Below, in pieces: positions 42,688 through 51,234 of a stretch of DNA of 64,000 nt (its first letter is position 1; the number at the start of each line of letters is the position of its first letter). Origin of the DNA: Cytobacillus depressus (GTDB lineage: Bacteria; Bacillota; Bacilli; Bacillales; Cytobacillaceae); NCBI RefSeq assembly GCF_008923245.1, contig NZ_WBOS01000018.1, forward strand, positions 1 to 64,000, read 5' to 3'. The notes below the pieces were generated by a model. It had not been told where the DNA came from, searched no databases, and saw only the letters and a list, made by a program, of their open reading frames with translations. The position numbers and the translations under genes were made by a program.

Positions 42688-43460
42688 TGAAGTTAATTAA
42701 TAAAGTTGCTTTAATTACAGGTGCAGGATCAGGTATCGGAAAAAGTACAGCTTTGTTGTTTGCGCAAGAGGGAGCAACAGTTATTGTAAATGATATTAAT
42801 GAAACGCAAGGAATGGAAACAGTTCGAGAAATTACCAACAATAACGGTGAAGCCTTTTTTATCAAAACCGATGTAACGAATGCAATTGAAGTTGAAAATA
42901 TGGTAAATAAGATTATTTCTGATCATGGAAAAATCGATATCCTCTTTAATAATGCAGGAATTTCTGGTGTAGGTGCTGCCCATGAACTAGATGAGGATAC
43001 ATGGGATAGAGTTATCAATGTTAATGTGAAGGGTGTATTTTTACCAAGTAAATATGTAATCAGTCATATGATGAAGAGGAAGGAAGGAAGCATTATTAAT
43101 ATGTCCTCTTGTGTAGCTGAAATTGGACTTATGAGAAGAACAGTCTATTCTGCATCCAAAGGAGCAGTGCTTGCCCTCACAAAATCTATGCAAGTAGATT
43201 ATGCTGCGTACAATATTCGGATTAACGCATTGCTTCCTGGAACAATACTTACGCCTTTTGTAGAGGACTATTTAAGTAAATCTTACGATAATCTGGAAGA
43301 AGCTTTTAATACAATTAAAAAACGTCAGCTTAGTGAAGAAGTAGGACGTCCAGAAGATGTAGCAAAAGCTGCTCTTTTCCTTGCCTCCGATGAATCAAAG
43401 TTTATGATGGGATCCCCACTATATATTGATGGTGGAGTTGTTTCCGGTAAATTAGCATAA
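42687..43460 (+). CDS. SDR family oxidoreductase
   Basis: A 257-residue classical short-chain dehydrogenase: TGAGSGIGKS cofactor loop, NNAGISG, catalytic Ser in NMSSCVAEIG and YSASKGAV, and the C-terminal GSPLYIDGG. Pairing with a FAH hydrolase copies the L-fucose and L-rhamnose routes, where an SDR oxidises a 2-keto-3-deoxy acid at C4 and the hydrolase cleaves the 2,4-dioxo product. That role fits here but is inferred. Translationally coupled to the IclR gene. Confidence 0.9.
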   Translation: MKLINKVALITGAGSGIGKSTALLFAQEGATVIVNDINETQGMETVREITNNNGEAFFIKTDVTNAIEVENMVNKIISDHGKIDILFNNAGISGVGAAHELDEDTWDRVINVNVKGVFLPSKYVISHMMKRKEGSIINMSSCVAEIGLMRRTVYSASKGAVLALTKSMQVDYAAYNIRINALLPGTILTPFVEDYLSKSYDNLEEAFNTIKKRQLSEEVGRPEDVAKAALFLASDESKFMMGSPLYIDGGVVSGKLA

Positions 43461-43478
43461 AAAAGAAAGGTGAACATG

Positions 43479-44372
43479 ATGAAACTATTAACTTTTGAAA
43501 AAGATAATGAATTAAGAGTTGGAGTAAAAACTGAAAGAGGAGTACTTGATGTTCTAAAAGCGTCTCTTTATTTTGAACAAGAGAATCAATTTACAATCAA
43601 TAATATTATCCAAGGAAATGATAGCGCTATCAATAAGCTAAACGAATTGGTTTCAAAAGCATCAGAGATTGAAAATGAGCGATTATTTTTAGATGAAGAA
43701 GCTATTAAAATCGGTCCTTGTATTCCAAATCCAGGGAAAATCATTTGCGTTGGTCTTAATTATAGAAAGCATGCTGAAGAAACAAATGCTCCGATACCAG
43801 AATATCCAATCCTATTTAATAAATTTTCTAACACGGTCTCTGCAAACGGAGATGAAATATTATTACCTTTTAACTCTAGTCAAGTAGACTATGAAGCTGA
43901 ATTAGTAATTGTAATTGGTAAAGAGGCAAAAAGAGTGAGTATTGATAATTCGCTGGATTATGTATTTGGATACTGTGCTGTAAATGATTTATCTGCAAGG
44001 GATCTACAGTTTCGAACACAACAATGGTTGTTGGGAAAAACAAGCGATGGTTTTAGCCCATTAGGTCCTTATCTTGTTACTTCAGATGAGGTCGGTAATC
44101 CGAATCAATTATATATCAAAAGCTATGTTAACGATGAAATAAGACAAGACTCCAATACATCCGATATGATTTTTTCTTGTGCTGAGATTGTTAGCTATAT
44201 CTCTCAATATATGACGTTAGTACCTGGGGATATTATTTTAACAGGAACTCCTGAAGGCGTAATACTAGGCTATCCTCCTGAAGAACGGGTCTGGTTAAAG
44301 GATGGAGATAAAGTGACGATCGAGATTGAAAAATTAGGAAAACTAACAAATATTATGAAGCAAGAAATTTAA
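43479..44372 (+). CDS. Fumarylacetoacetate hydrolase family protein (2,4-dioxo acid hydrolase-like)
   Basis: A 297-residue FAH-fold enzyme. Core motifs are [17 protein letters not shown], the metal-ligand region [12 protein letters not shown] and [15 protein letters not shown], and [12 protein letters not shown]. Relatives cleave acylpyruvates or 2,4-diketo-3-deoxy sugar acids to pyruvate and an acid. It is a paralogue of the FAH gene at 45975. ATG 43479 (MKLLTFE) was chosen to match that paralogue; AGAAAGG precedes it. Coupled with the SDR, 18 bases apart. Confidence 0.9.
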   Translation: MKLLTFEKDNELRVGVKTERGVLDVLKASLYFEQENQFTINNIIQGNDSAINKLNELVSKASEIENERLFLDEEAIKIGPCIPNPGKIICVGLNYRKHAEETNAPIPEYPILFNKFSNTVSANGDEILLPFNSSQVDYEAELVIVIGKEAKRVSIDNSLDYVFGYCAVNDLSARDLQFRTQQWLLGKTSDGFSPLGPYLVTSDEVGNPNQLYIKSYVNDEIRQDSNTSDMIFSCAEIVSYISQYMTLVPGDIILTGTPEGVILGYPPEERVWLKDGDKVTIEIEKLGKLTNIMKQEI

Positions 44373-44383
44373 GGGGAATGTAG

Positions 44384-44502
44384 ATGGAAATCAAAGAACA
44401 CTTGGTCGTATTCCAGGTGGAATGATGGTTGTTCCATTGTTTCTAGGAGCGATAATAAATACTTTATTTCCTAATACTGCTAGTACTTTCAGGTCATTTA
44501 AT
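44384..44502 (+). pseudogene. kdgT: Truncated, frameshifted 2-keto-3-deoxygluconate permease (kdgT) remnant
   Basis: ATGGAAATCAAAG starts one frame, and after a shift the sequence reads [20 protein letters not shown] and TLFPNTAST, the typical N terminus of KdgT permeases. Only about 30 codons survive before the frame runs into a terminator hairpin, so most of the gene is deleted. It is positioned as the last gene of the IclR-SDR-FAH operon. This identifies a keto-deoxy sugar acid as the ancestral substrate. Reading of the remnant is mine; a search should confirm it. Confidence 0.75.
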
Positions 44503-44535
44503 AAAAGGGCTATGATTGTACATCATAGCCCTTTT
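44503..44535 (+). terminator. Terminator of the IclR operon
   Basis: AAAAGGGCTATGAT pairs with ATCATAGCCCTTTT, then CC. Confidence 0.88.
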
Positions 44536-44597
44536 CCTATGGTCCTATAATCTTAATTTATGCCAAATTTGAAAATTAGGAATTTTATCATAATTGG

Positions 44598-44656
44598 TTG
44601 ACAAGCCAAACATAGTGATTATAATAAAAACATAAGGTTTCATCTGATGTATCAGA
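44598..44656 (+). promoter_or_regulatory. Strong promoter with adjacent palindrome
   Basis: TTGACA (44598-44603), 16-bp spacer, TATAAT (44620-44625), then TCTGATGTATCAGA (44643-44656), a perfect dyad at about +10. No gene begins until 44902, so the transcript would have a leader of roughly 270 bases. Confidence 0.65.
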
Positions 44657-44685
44657 TATCACATTTTACACATTACGTGCTATTG

Positions 44686-44732
44686 ATGGAAAGCGGTGGA
44701 GGGTTAAATAATTCTGGTTACTCGCTTTCCAT
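44686..44732 (+). other. Leader hairpin
   Basis: ATGGAAAGCG (44686-44695) and CGCTTTCCAT (44723-44732) form a perfect 10-bp stem within the long leader. No T run follows, so it is not a typical terminator. Confidence 0.5.
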
Positions 44733-44815
44733 TAGATTGTGAACTACGGAATAAATATTCAGTTTATTCGCCTTGTAATGAAAATAAAAAATATATAAAA
44801 TATTCAAAAAATATA

Positions 44816-44875
44816 TTGATTTATTAATTGAATGATATTTATAATTATCTAAATCGGTTTAGTAAACCGATTTAG
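44816..44875 (+). promoter_or_regulatory. Promoter and perfect 27-bp palindrome of the LacI regulator
   Basis: TTGATT (44816) and TATAAT (44840) with an 18-bp spacer are followed at 44849-44875 by CTAAATCGGTTTA, a central G and the exact inverse TAAACCGATTTAG. A LacI-type dimer site overlapping the transcription start. Confidence 0.82.
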
Positions 44876-44901
44876 TATTGATCACTATTAAGGAGATCAA
44901 A

Positions 44902-45906
44902 ATGAAAAAAGTTACGATGGATGATGTTGCAAGGCATTCTAATGTCTCGAAAAGTACTGTTTCACAATATTTGAATAAACGCTATGACTACATGGGAGTA
45001 GATACGAAGCGGCGAATCGAGAGTGCGATCAATGAATTAGGTTATCGGCCCAATTTTGTGGCCAGAAGCCTTAAGCAAAAAAGGACATCGACGATTGGAG
45101 TGATAATCGCAAATATCTTGCATTCGTTTTCAACAAAAATCGTCCGAGCTATTGAGGACGTTTGTAACGAGAATGATTTCCATGTGATTATTTGCAACGC
45201 CGACGATGATCCGGCTAAAGAGAGAAAATACATAAATATGCTGAGGTCAAAACAAGTCGATGGCATCATTGTGTTTCCTACTGGCGGGAATATGGAGTTG
45301 TATCAGAGTATGGTAAGCGAGAAATTCCCTCTGATCTTTGTAGACAGAATGCTGGATGAGTTAACGGTTGATACGGTTCTCTTGGACAACCAAGAAGCAG
45401 CGTACATTGCCGTAGAGCATTTTCTCAACCTAGGGCACACCCGGATTGGAGTCATAACCAGTTCTCTTATTCACAAGATAACCCCTCGTGTAGAACGAAT
45501 CGAAGGTTATAAAAAAGCACTCAGTGAAAATGGAGTTCCTATCAAGGACGAGTACATAAAGGGGTTAAAAGTAGAGGACATGAAACAGGGGCTTCGAGAG
45601 ATGTTTACCTCAGACGAGCCTCCCACGGCAATACTAGCTTGTAACGATCTCTCATTGATTGAGGTCTTGAACTATGTTAAAGAAAATGGTCTGTCAATCC
45701 CTGATGAACTGGCGCTAATCGGGATCGACGATGATCCATTCGCCAATATTTTTAGTCCGCCACTCACAACTGTTTCACAACCTGTCTTTGAAATGGGGAA
45801 AAAGGCAGCGGAACTTTTGTTAGAGAAGATCAAAAACGCGGAGCGAGAGGGAATTGTCCAGATCTATCGATTTCCACCTTCACTCATTGTTCGTCGGTCA
45901 ACATGA
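44902..45906 (+). CDS. LacI family regulator (KdgR-like)
   Basis: A 334-residue LacI repressor. The N-terminal helix-turn-helix and hinge (VTMDDVARHSNVSKSTVSQYLNKR, then YRPNFVARSLKQKRT) are followed by a periplasmic-binding-type sensor domain. The SQYLNKRYDYM stretch is shared with the KDG-operon repressor KdgR of Bacillus, and KDG kinase and KDPG aldolase genes follow. So 2-keto-3-deoxygluconate or its phosphate is a likely inducer. ATG 44902 follows AAGGAGATC. The palindrome 27 bases upstream points to autoregulation. Confidence 0.92.
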   Translation: MKKVTMDDVARHSNVSKSTVSQYLNKRYDYMGVDTKRRIESAINELGYRPNFVARSLKQKRTSTIGVIIANILHSFSTKIVRAIEDVCNENDFHVIICNADDDPAKERKYINMLRSKQVDGIIVFPTGGNMELYQSMVSEKFPLIFVDRMLDELTVDTVLLDNQEAAYIAVEHFLNLGHTRIGVITSSLIHKITPRVERIEGYKKALSENGVPIKDEYIKGLKVEDMKQGLREMFTSDEPPTAILACNDLSLIEVLNYVKENGLSIPDELALIGIDDDPFANIFSPPLTTVSQPVFEMGKKAAELLLEKIKNAEREGIVQIYRFPPSLIVRRST

Positions 45907-45917
45907 AAGCGCTTAAT
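45904..45917 (+). promoter_or_regulatory. cre-like site (CcpA)
   Basis: TGAAAGCGCTTAAT overlaps the lacI stop codon and matches the catabolite-responsive element at 12 of 14 positions. A weaker AGTAAACGCTTGGA follows at about 45926. Carbon catabolite control of the downstream operon is plausible. Confidence 0.5.
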
Positions 45918-45974
45918 TCCGTTAAAAGTAAACGCTTGGATGCCAAAATTAATGAAAAATGGAGGATCGATTAA

Positions 45975-46985
45975 ATGAAACTATTGACGTTTCAAACAGA
46001 GAATGGCATGAAACTGGGTATCATGACAGACCGAGGGATTCTAGACGTGAAGCTTGCGTCGAGTAAATTTGCGGGGAAACGCAAAATTCCAAAGACTCTT
46101 GAAGGAGTTTGGAGAGAGCTTCTGGATGTAGAACAGGCGTCTAGCAAAGTTGAAGAGTATGGTGTTCCGACAACTATGGAAGAGGTTTTGGAAGGGGGAG
46201 ATAATTCACTCACAGCGCTTACTGATTTACTCAATAAAGCAATGAACGAGGATGATAATGAATTCTGGCTGAATGAAGAGAATATAAGGTTTGGCCCATG
46301 TGTCCCCAATCCTGGAAAAATCATTTGTGTTGGACTTAATTATCGCAAACATGCAGATGAAACCAACCAACCTGTTCCTGAATATCCAGTTTTGTTTAAC
46401 AAATTTGGAAATGCCATTGCAGCCCATGGGGGTGTGATCCAGCTACCGCTTTATGTCAACGCAGTGGATTACGAGGCGGAGTTGGGAATTGTGATTGGAA
46501 AACAAGCAAAGCATGTTGCAAAGGATGAGGCATTAGAATACATACTCGGCTACTGTAACGTCAATGATCTATCGGCTCGTGATTTGCAGACACGCACAAG
46601 TCAGTGGTTACTTGGAAAAAGCTGTGACGGATTCAGCCCTTTAGGCCCCTACCTAGTTACATCGGATGAAGTTGGCAATCCTAATAATTTGTTTATCCGA
46701 TCAATAGTGAACGGAAAAGTAAGACAAAGCTCCAATACTGCCGATATGATTTTCTACTGTGATGAAATCGTGAGTTACATTTCACGATATATGACACTTG
46801 AGCCGGGAGACATTATTTTAACGGGAACTCCTGAGGGAGTGATCATGGGATATCCGAAAGAAAAGCAGATTTGGCTAAAAGATGGAGATGAAGTCACGAT
46901 TGAGATTGAAAAGCTCGGCCGCCTCACCAATCGATTTAAACAGGAAGTAGAAAACCATAAAAGATCAGAAATCAATCAGTATTAG
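45975..46985 (+). CDS. Fumarylacetoacetate hydrolase family protein
   Basis: A 336-residue FAH-fold hydrolase, close paralogue of the protein at 43479 with an extra segment of about 35 residues in the N-terminal part. Same motifs: [44 protein letters not shown] and [13 protein letters not shown]. Expected to hydrolyse a 2,4-dioxo or acylpyruvate-type intermediate. First structural gene after lacI, with GGAGGATCG and a start 69 bases downstream of the regulator, 18 bases before the aminotransferase. Confidence 0.9.
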   Translation: MKLLTFQTENGMKLGIMTDRGILDVKLASSKFAGKRKIPKTLEGVWRELLDVEQASSKVEEYGVPTTMEEVLEGGDNSLTALTDLLNKAMNEDDNEFWLNEENIRFGPCVPNPGKIICVGLNYRKHADETNQPVPEYPVLFNKFGNAIAAHGGVIQLPLYVNAVDYEAELGIVIGKQAKHVAKDEALEYILGYCNVNDLSARDLQTRTSQWLLGKSCDGFSPLGPYLVTSDEVGNPNNLFIRSIVNGKVRQSSNTADMIFYCDEIVSYISRYMTLEPGDIILTGTPEGVIMGYPKEKQIWLKDGDEVTIEIEKLGRLTNRFKQEVENHKRSEINQY

Positions 46986-47003
46986 AATAAAGGAGGAGTA
47001 ATT

Positions 47004-48191
47004 ATGAAAAATATATCCGAAACGAGAAGTTCCTTACCACGCTCAGGAATACGCGAAATCATGGATGTTTCAGCAAATATTCCAGACGTGATTCATCTTG
47101 AGGTAGGGGAACCCAATGTGAATACACCGATTCATATCCGTGAAGCGGCATACGCTGCGATGAACGAAGGGTTTACACATTACACTGCAAACGCGGGATT
47201 ACTTTCACTACGTGAATCTATTGCCACACACTTGCTGAAGCAATACGATTTGCAAGTGAAATCAGACCAGATTGTAGTAGCCGCAGGAGCAGTCAATGCA
47301 CTAGCAGCAACTGTGCTAACGCTTGTCGAGTCTGGAGAAGAGGTCTTAATCCCAGATCCAGGGTGGCCGAACTACGAACAGATTATTTTAAGTCAGGAAG
47401 CGATCCCTAAGCGTTATAAGCTAAATCCAGAATTAGGATTTGTTCCGGATATGGCTGATTTGGAGCAAGTGGTTACACCGAATACTAAGGCGATTATCAT
47501 TAATTCTCCTGGAAATCCCACTGGTGGAGTGTTAAATGAAGAAAACATAAAAGAAATCATAGATTTCGCTGAAAGGCATGATCTTTATGTCATTTCTGAT
47601 GAAGTGTATGACGGGATTGTTTTTGAAGGAGAACACCTCTGTCCTATGTCGTACGATTCAGAAGGAAGAGTGATTAGTATTTTTGGTTTTTCCAAGAATT
47701 ATGCGATGACGGGATGGCGAGTTGGGTATGCAGTAGCTCCACAGCAGATTGCTCCTATCATTGCCAAAGTATTAGAACCATTAATCTCATGTGCATCCTC
47801 TGTTTCCCAAAAAGCTGCTGAGGCCGCAATCTCTTCTTCACAAGATTTTGTTGATGAAATGCGTGACATCTACAAAGGAAGACGGGATCAAGCATACAAA
47901 CTACTTGAGGAAGCAGGGATCAAGGCATACAAGCCTAAGGGAGCTTTCTACATGATGATTGACTTGTCGGATGTTAGGACAAATGAGGAAAACTTGGCGC
48001 TGGCATTGTTGAAGGATTCTGGTGTTGCTGTTGCTCCAGGAGCGACATTTGGTTCGTCCACAAAACAGATGATCAGAATCTCTCTCGCGACTGAAGATTC
48101 AAAGCTATTAGAAGGCGTTAAACGAATCTGTAATTTTGTTAGAACAAATAGAGAAAAAGTAAATCAAGGGGGAGCTTCAAGATGTTTCTAA
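47004..48191 (+). CDS. PLP-dependent class I/II aminotransferase
   Basis: A 395-residue fold type I aminotransferase of the aspartate/aromatic group. Visible are EVGEPNVNTP, INSPGNPTGG, VISDEVYDGIVF and the PLP-lysine region FGFSKNYAMTGWRVGYA, with arginine in MIRISLA. It should move an amino group between an imported amino acid and a keto acid. AGGAGGAG site. It overlaps the following transporter gene by 10 bases, tying it to import of its substrate. Confidence 0.92.
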   Translation: MKNISETRSSLPRSGIREIMDVSANIPDVIHLEVGEPNVNTPIHIREAAYAAMNEGFTHYTANAGLLSLRESIATHLLKQYDLQVKSDQIVVAAGAVNALAATVLTLVESGEEVLIPDPGWPNYEQIILSQEAIPKRYKLNPELGFVPDMADLEQVVTPNTKAIIINSPGNPTGGVLNEENIKEIIDFAERHDLYVISDEVYDGIVFEGEHLCPMSYDSEGRVISIFGFSKNYAMTGWRVGYAVAPQQIAPIIAKVLEPLISCASSVSQKAAEAAISSSQDFVDEMRDIYKGRRDQAYKLLEEAGIKAYKPKGAFYMMIDLSDVRTNEENLALALLKDSGVAVAPGATFGSSTKQMIRISLATEDSKLLEGVKRICNFVRTNREKVNQGGASRCF

Positions 48192-49003
48192 AAAACAAAA
48201 GCGCCATTCTTATTTTAGTAATATCAATAGTTTTGCTGCTTGCTGGGTGCACTTCCCAGGCAAGTACAGGACCATCACAAAACAGTGAGAGCCGGCTGGA
48301 CAAAATTATTAAAGCTAAAAAGATACGGATCGCCACTTATGCCGACAGCCCTGGTTGGAGTGTATTGAATGAAAAAGGAGAGTACGAAGGATTTGACCCA
48401 GATGTTTCTCGTAAACTTGCAGAAGCTTTAGGTGTTGAGATTGAATTTGTGACAACAGATGGGGTGAACCGAATTCCTCTGCTTGAATCAGATAAGGTAG
48501 ATGTAGCAATCTCTGTATTTACTCCAACGAATGAACGTGCAAAATCTATCAATTTTACAAATCCGTACGCAGCAGCAGGTCTGGTTCCGATGTATTCAAA
48601 AAACAAACCAATCAAAAGTTGGGACGATTTGTCAGGTAAAAAGGTTTCGGTCTCTAAGGGATCTACGGGAGACATAGCAGTAACCAAGCATTTCCCAGAA
48701 GCGGAAGTTGTCCGTTTTGATGCAACGGCGGATGCGTTTTTAGCTTTGAAGACTGGAAAAGTTGACGTGTTTGTTGAAGAAGATGGAATCATTTTGGATT
48801 TGCTAAAAAAGAATGCGGAGTTTGAATCGCTACCGGGTCAACCGTTCCTATCCGCTTACATTGCGATGGGTGTGAAAAAGGGTGACCAAGAATGGCTGAA
48901 TTACTTGAACCATTTTATTCGTAACCTAAATTACTCTGGTGAAACTGCCGAACTTTACAAGAACCGGTTTGGTGTAGAAATACCAAAGTTATTAACCTAT
49001 TAA
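48182..49003 (+). CDS. Amino acid ABC transporter substrate-binding lipoprotein
   Basis: A 273-residue lipoprotein. The lipobox LLAGC near residue 22 is followed by a polar amino acid binding domain (SBP_bac_3 type): ATYADSPGWSVLNEKGEYEG, FDPDVSRKLAEALGV, VDVAISVFTPTNERAKSINF. It captures the substrate outside the cell for the permeases encoded next. Ligand probably an amino acid or amino sugar acid, judging from the neighbours. Confidence 0.93.
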   Translation: MFLKNKSAILILVISIVLLLAGCTSQASTGPSQNSESRLDKIIKAKKIRIATYADSPGWSVLNEKGEYEGFDPDVSRKLAEALGVEIEFVTTDGVNRIPLLESDKVDVAISVFTPTNERAKSINFTNPYAAAGLVPMYSKNKPIKSWDDLSGKKVSVSKGSTGDIAVTKHFPEAEVVRFDATADAFLALKTGKVDVFVEEDGIILDLLKKNAEFESLPGQPFLSAYIAMGVKKGDQEWLNYLNHFIRNLNYSGETAELYKNRFGVEIPKLLTY

Positions 49004-49033
49004 TTTCAAGTTATTACACATGAATCAGGACGC

Positions 49034-49051
49034 GGGGAATGATCATTCCCC
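49034..49051 (+). other. Intercistronic hairpin
   Basis: GGGGAATGATCATTCCCC is a perfect palindrome between the binding-protein gene and the permease genes. Such hairpins often raise binding-protein mRNA relative to the rest. Confidence 0.6.
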
Positions 49052-49086
49052 CGTTCTGAAAACCCTAATAGTGAGGTGAATAGTTA

Positions 49087-49740
49087 GTGAACTTGGTATT
49101 CCACGATATTATTCCTTTTTTTCCTTTACTGGTTAGCGGCTTGCTTACAAGTTTATACATTACCGTTATCTGTATGTTAGCTGGGACGCTCATCGGCCTT
49201 TTTGTCGCATTAAGTAAAGCAAGCAAGAACGTTTTGATTAGTTTCTTGGGTAATTCATACATAGAAGTGTTTCGTAATACTCCCTTGATCATCCAATTAT
49301 ATATTATTTTTTTCGGGCTGGGTCAACTGGGTATCGATATCAATCCACTATGGTCAGCGGTAATTGGGATTACAATGAATAACGCCGCATATACGGCTGA
49401 AATATTCCGTGCTGGTTTCAGCAGTGTTCCTAAAGGATTAAACGAAGCAGGAAGCGCATTAGGGATGAATTCTTCACAAATTTTCCGGCATGTTATCCTG
49501 CCTCCTGCAGTTCGAACTGCATTTCCTGCATTGACCAACCAGCTAATCTTGCTCTTCTTGTTTTCTTCTGTTGCTTCCGTTATTTCGCTTGAGGAATTAA
49601 CTTACCAAGTTATGAATATTGAAACACAGACATCGAGAACATTAGAAATTACTTTGATTGCCACTTTACTCTATTACGGATGTTCGTCCGTTTTTGTATA
49701 TCTATCAAACCTTTTATCAAAGAAAGTGTTCAAATGGTAA
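49087..49740 (+). CDS. Amino acid ABC transporter permease
   Basis: A 217-residue HisM/GlnP-type permease with five spans. FRNTPLIIQLYIIFFGLG and the ATPase-contact loop EAGSALGMNSSQIFRHVILPPA are family signatures. GTG start after GTGAGGTGAAT. Forms the channel with the next gene. Confidence 0.92.
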   Translation: MNLVFHDIIPFFPLLVSGLLTSLYITVICMLAGTLIGLFVALSKASKNVLISFLGNSYIEVFRNTPLIIQLYIIFFGLGQLGIDINPLWSAVIGITMNNAAYTAEIFRAGFSSVPKGLNEAGSALGMNSSQIFRHVILPPAVRTAFPALTNQLILLFLFSSVASVISLEELTYQVMNIETQTSRTLEITLIATLLYYGCSSVFVYLSNLLSKKVFKW

Positions 49741-49753
49741 AGGAGGAATAACG

Positions 49754-50413
49754 ATGACACAGGATTTCGGTTGGGTTCATATCATTCCACTCTTGAAGGG
49801 CGCATGGCTAACCATCCAACTTTGTTTTTTTTCATTATTTTTTGGAAGTTTAATAGGGTTATTGATTGGTTTAGGGACAACGTCCAAAAACAAACTTGCG
49901 AAATTAATTTCTTCTATATATATAAGATTTGTTAGAGGAATCCCCTTACTTATGATTATCTTTATGATTTATTTTGCACTACCAATGCTTGGAACTGGGA
50001 TTAATTTTTCCAAAGGGTTCTCCGCCGTTTTAGCGCTCTCTATTTATGCTGGTGCTTATATAGGAGAAATTGTCAGAGGAGGAATACAATCCGTTCCGAA
50101 AGGACAGTTCGAAGCCGCTGATGCATTAGGTATGACCTATCTTCAAAAATTCCGGCATGTGATTGTCCCGCAAGCACTAAAGTTTATTATACCGCCGGGT
50201 ATTGGATTTTTTATCGCACTGATCAAAGATTCATCCTTGGTTTCAATCATTGGATATATTGATTTAACGAAGGCGGGCAAGGTAGTTAGCTCTCTTACTT
50301 TTAATCCAATCGCCTCTTTCCTAGCCGTTGCAGCGATTTATTTCGTTCTCTGCTTTGGTTTATCAAAGGCTTCCTACTTCTTTGAAAGAAAGTTTCTTCA
50401 ATCTAATATGTAA
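49754..50413 (+). CDS. Amino acid ABC transporter permease
   Basis: A 219-residue permease of the same family, with FVRGIPLLMIIFMIYFALP and EAADALGMTYLQKFRHVIVP. ATG 49754 follows AGGAGGAATAACG; the longer frame overlaps the preceding gene and is not needed. Partner of the permease at 49087. Confidence 0.93.
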   Translation: MTQDFGWVHIIPLLKGAWLTIQLCFFSLFFGSLIGLLIGLGTTSKNKLAKLISSIYIRFVRGIPLLMIIFMIYFALPMLGTGINFSKGFSAVLALSIYAGAYIGEIVRGGIQSVPKGQFEAADALGMTYLQKFRHVIVPQALKFIIPPGIGFFIALIKDSSLVSIIGYIDLTKAGKVVSSLTFNPIASFLAVAAIYFVLCFGLSKASYFFERKFLQSNM

Positions 50414-50466
50414 TTCTGGCTTAAACACCTTGTAGAAAAGGAAATAAGAGGAAGGGGAGATTCTGA

Positions 50467-51192
50467 ATGAACATTCAAGTGAAAAATCTGCATAAAAGTT
50501 ACGGCAATATGGAGGTCTTAAAAGGGGTCGACTGTGAGATTCGTGAGGGAGAGGTGGTTTGTGTGATTGGTCCTTCTGGTTCTGGAAAAAGCACCTTTCT
50601 CCGTTGTCTAAACCTTTTAGAAGAAATCACAAGCGGTCAAGTAATAATTGGTGAACACGATCTATCGGATCCAAAAGTGAATATCCACAAATTACGGATG
50701 GAAGTTGGCATGGTGTTTCAACAATTTAATCTGTTCCCACATAAAACAGTTATTGAGAATGTTATGCTTGCGCCGATGATAGTTAAGAAAAAATCCAAAG
50801 AAGCTATAAGAACAAGAGCACTTGAACTACTGGAGAAGGTTGGACTGAAGGAGAAAGCAGATGCGTATCCCGGTAGTCTTTCCGGGGGGCAGATGCAAAG
50901 GGTAGCCATTGCTCGAGCCTTAGCAATGGATCCTAAAATCATGTTATTTGATGAGCCTACCTCAGCACTTGATCCCGAACTGGTGGGAGAAGTGTTGACT
51001 GTTATGAAAGATCTTGCTCGAGAAGGAATGACAATGGTTGTCGTGACACATGAGATGGGCTTTGCCCGTGAGGTTGCTGATCGAGTGATCTTTATGGATT
51101 ATGGCTACATAATTGAGGAAGGAGAGCCAGAAAGGATCTTCCAATCTCCAAAAAATGAGCGGACGCAATCATTTTTACGAAAGGTTATTTAG
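50467..51192 (+). CDS. Amino acid ABC transporter ATPase
   Basis: A 241-residue GlnQ-type ATPase: Walker [13 protein letters not shown]-loop [12 protein letters not shown], signature [15 protein letters not shown], Walker [13 protein letters not shown] and switch [12 protein letters not shown]. It energises the permeases encoded just before. GGAAGGGGAG site. Confidence 0.95.
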   Translation: MNIQVKNLHKSYGNMEVLKGVDCEIREGEVVCVIGPSGSGKSTFLRCLNLLEEITSGQVIIGEHDLSDPKVNIHKLRMEVGMVFQQFNLFPHKTVIENVMLAPMIVKKKSKEAIRTRALELLEKVGLKEKADAYPGSLSGGQMQRVAIARALAMDPKIMLFDEPTSALDPELVGEVLTVMKDLAREGMTMVVVTHEMGFAREVADRVIFMDYGYIIEEGEPERIFQSPKNERTQSFLRKVI

Positions 51193-51234
51193 ACAATCTG
51201 GTCGTAATTTATTTTATAGCAAGGTTGTGATCAA

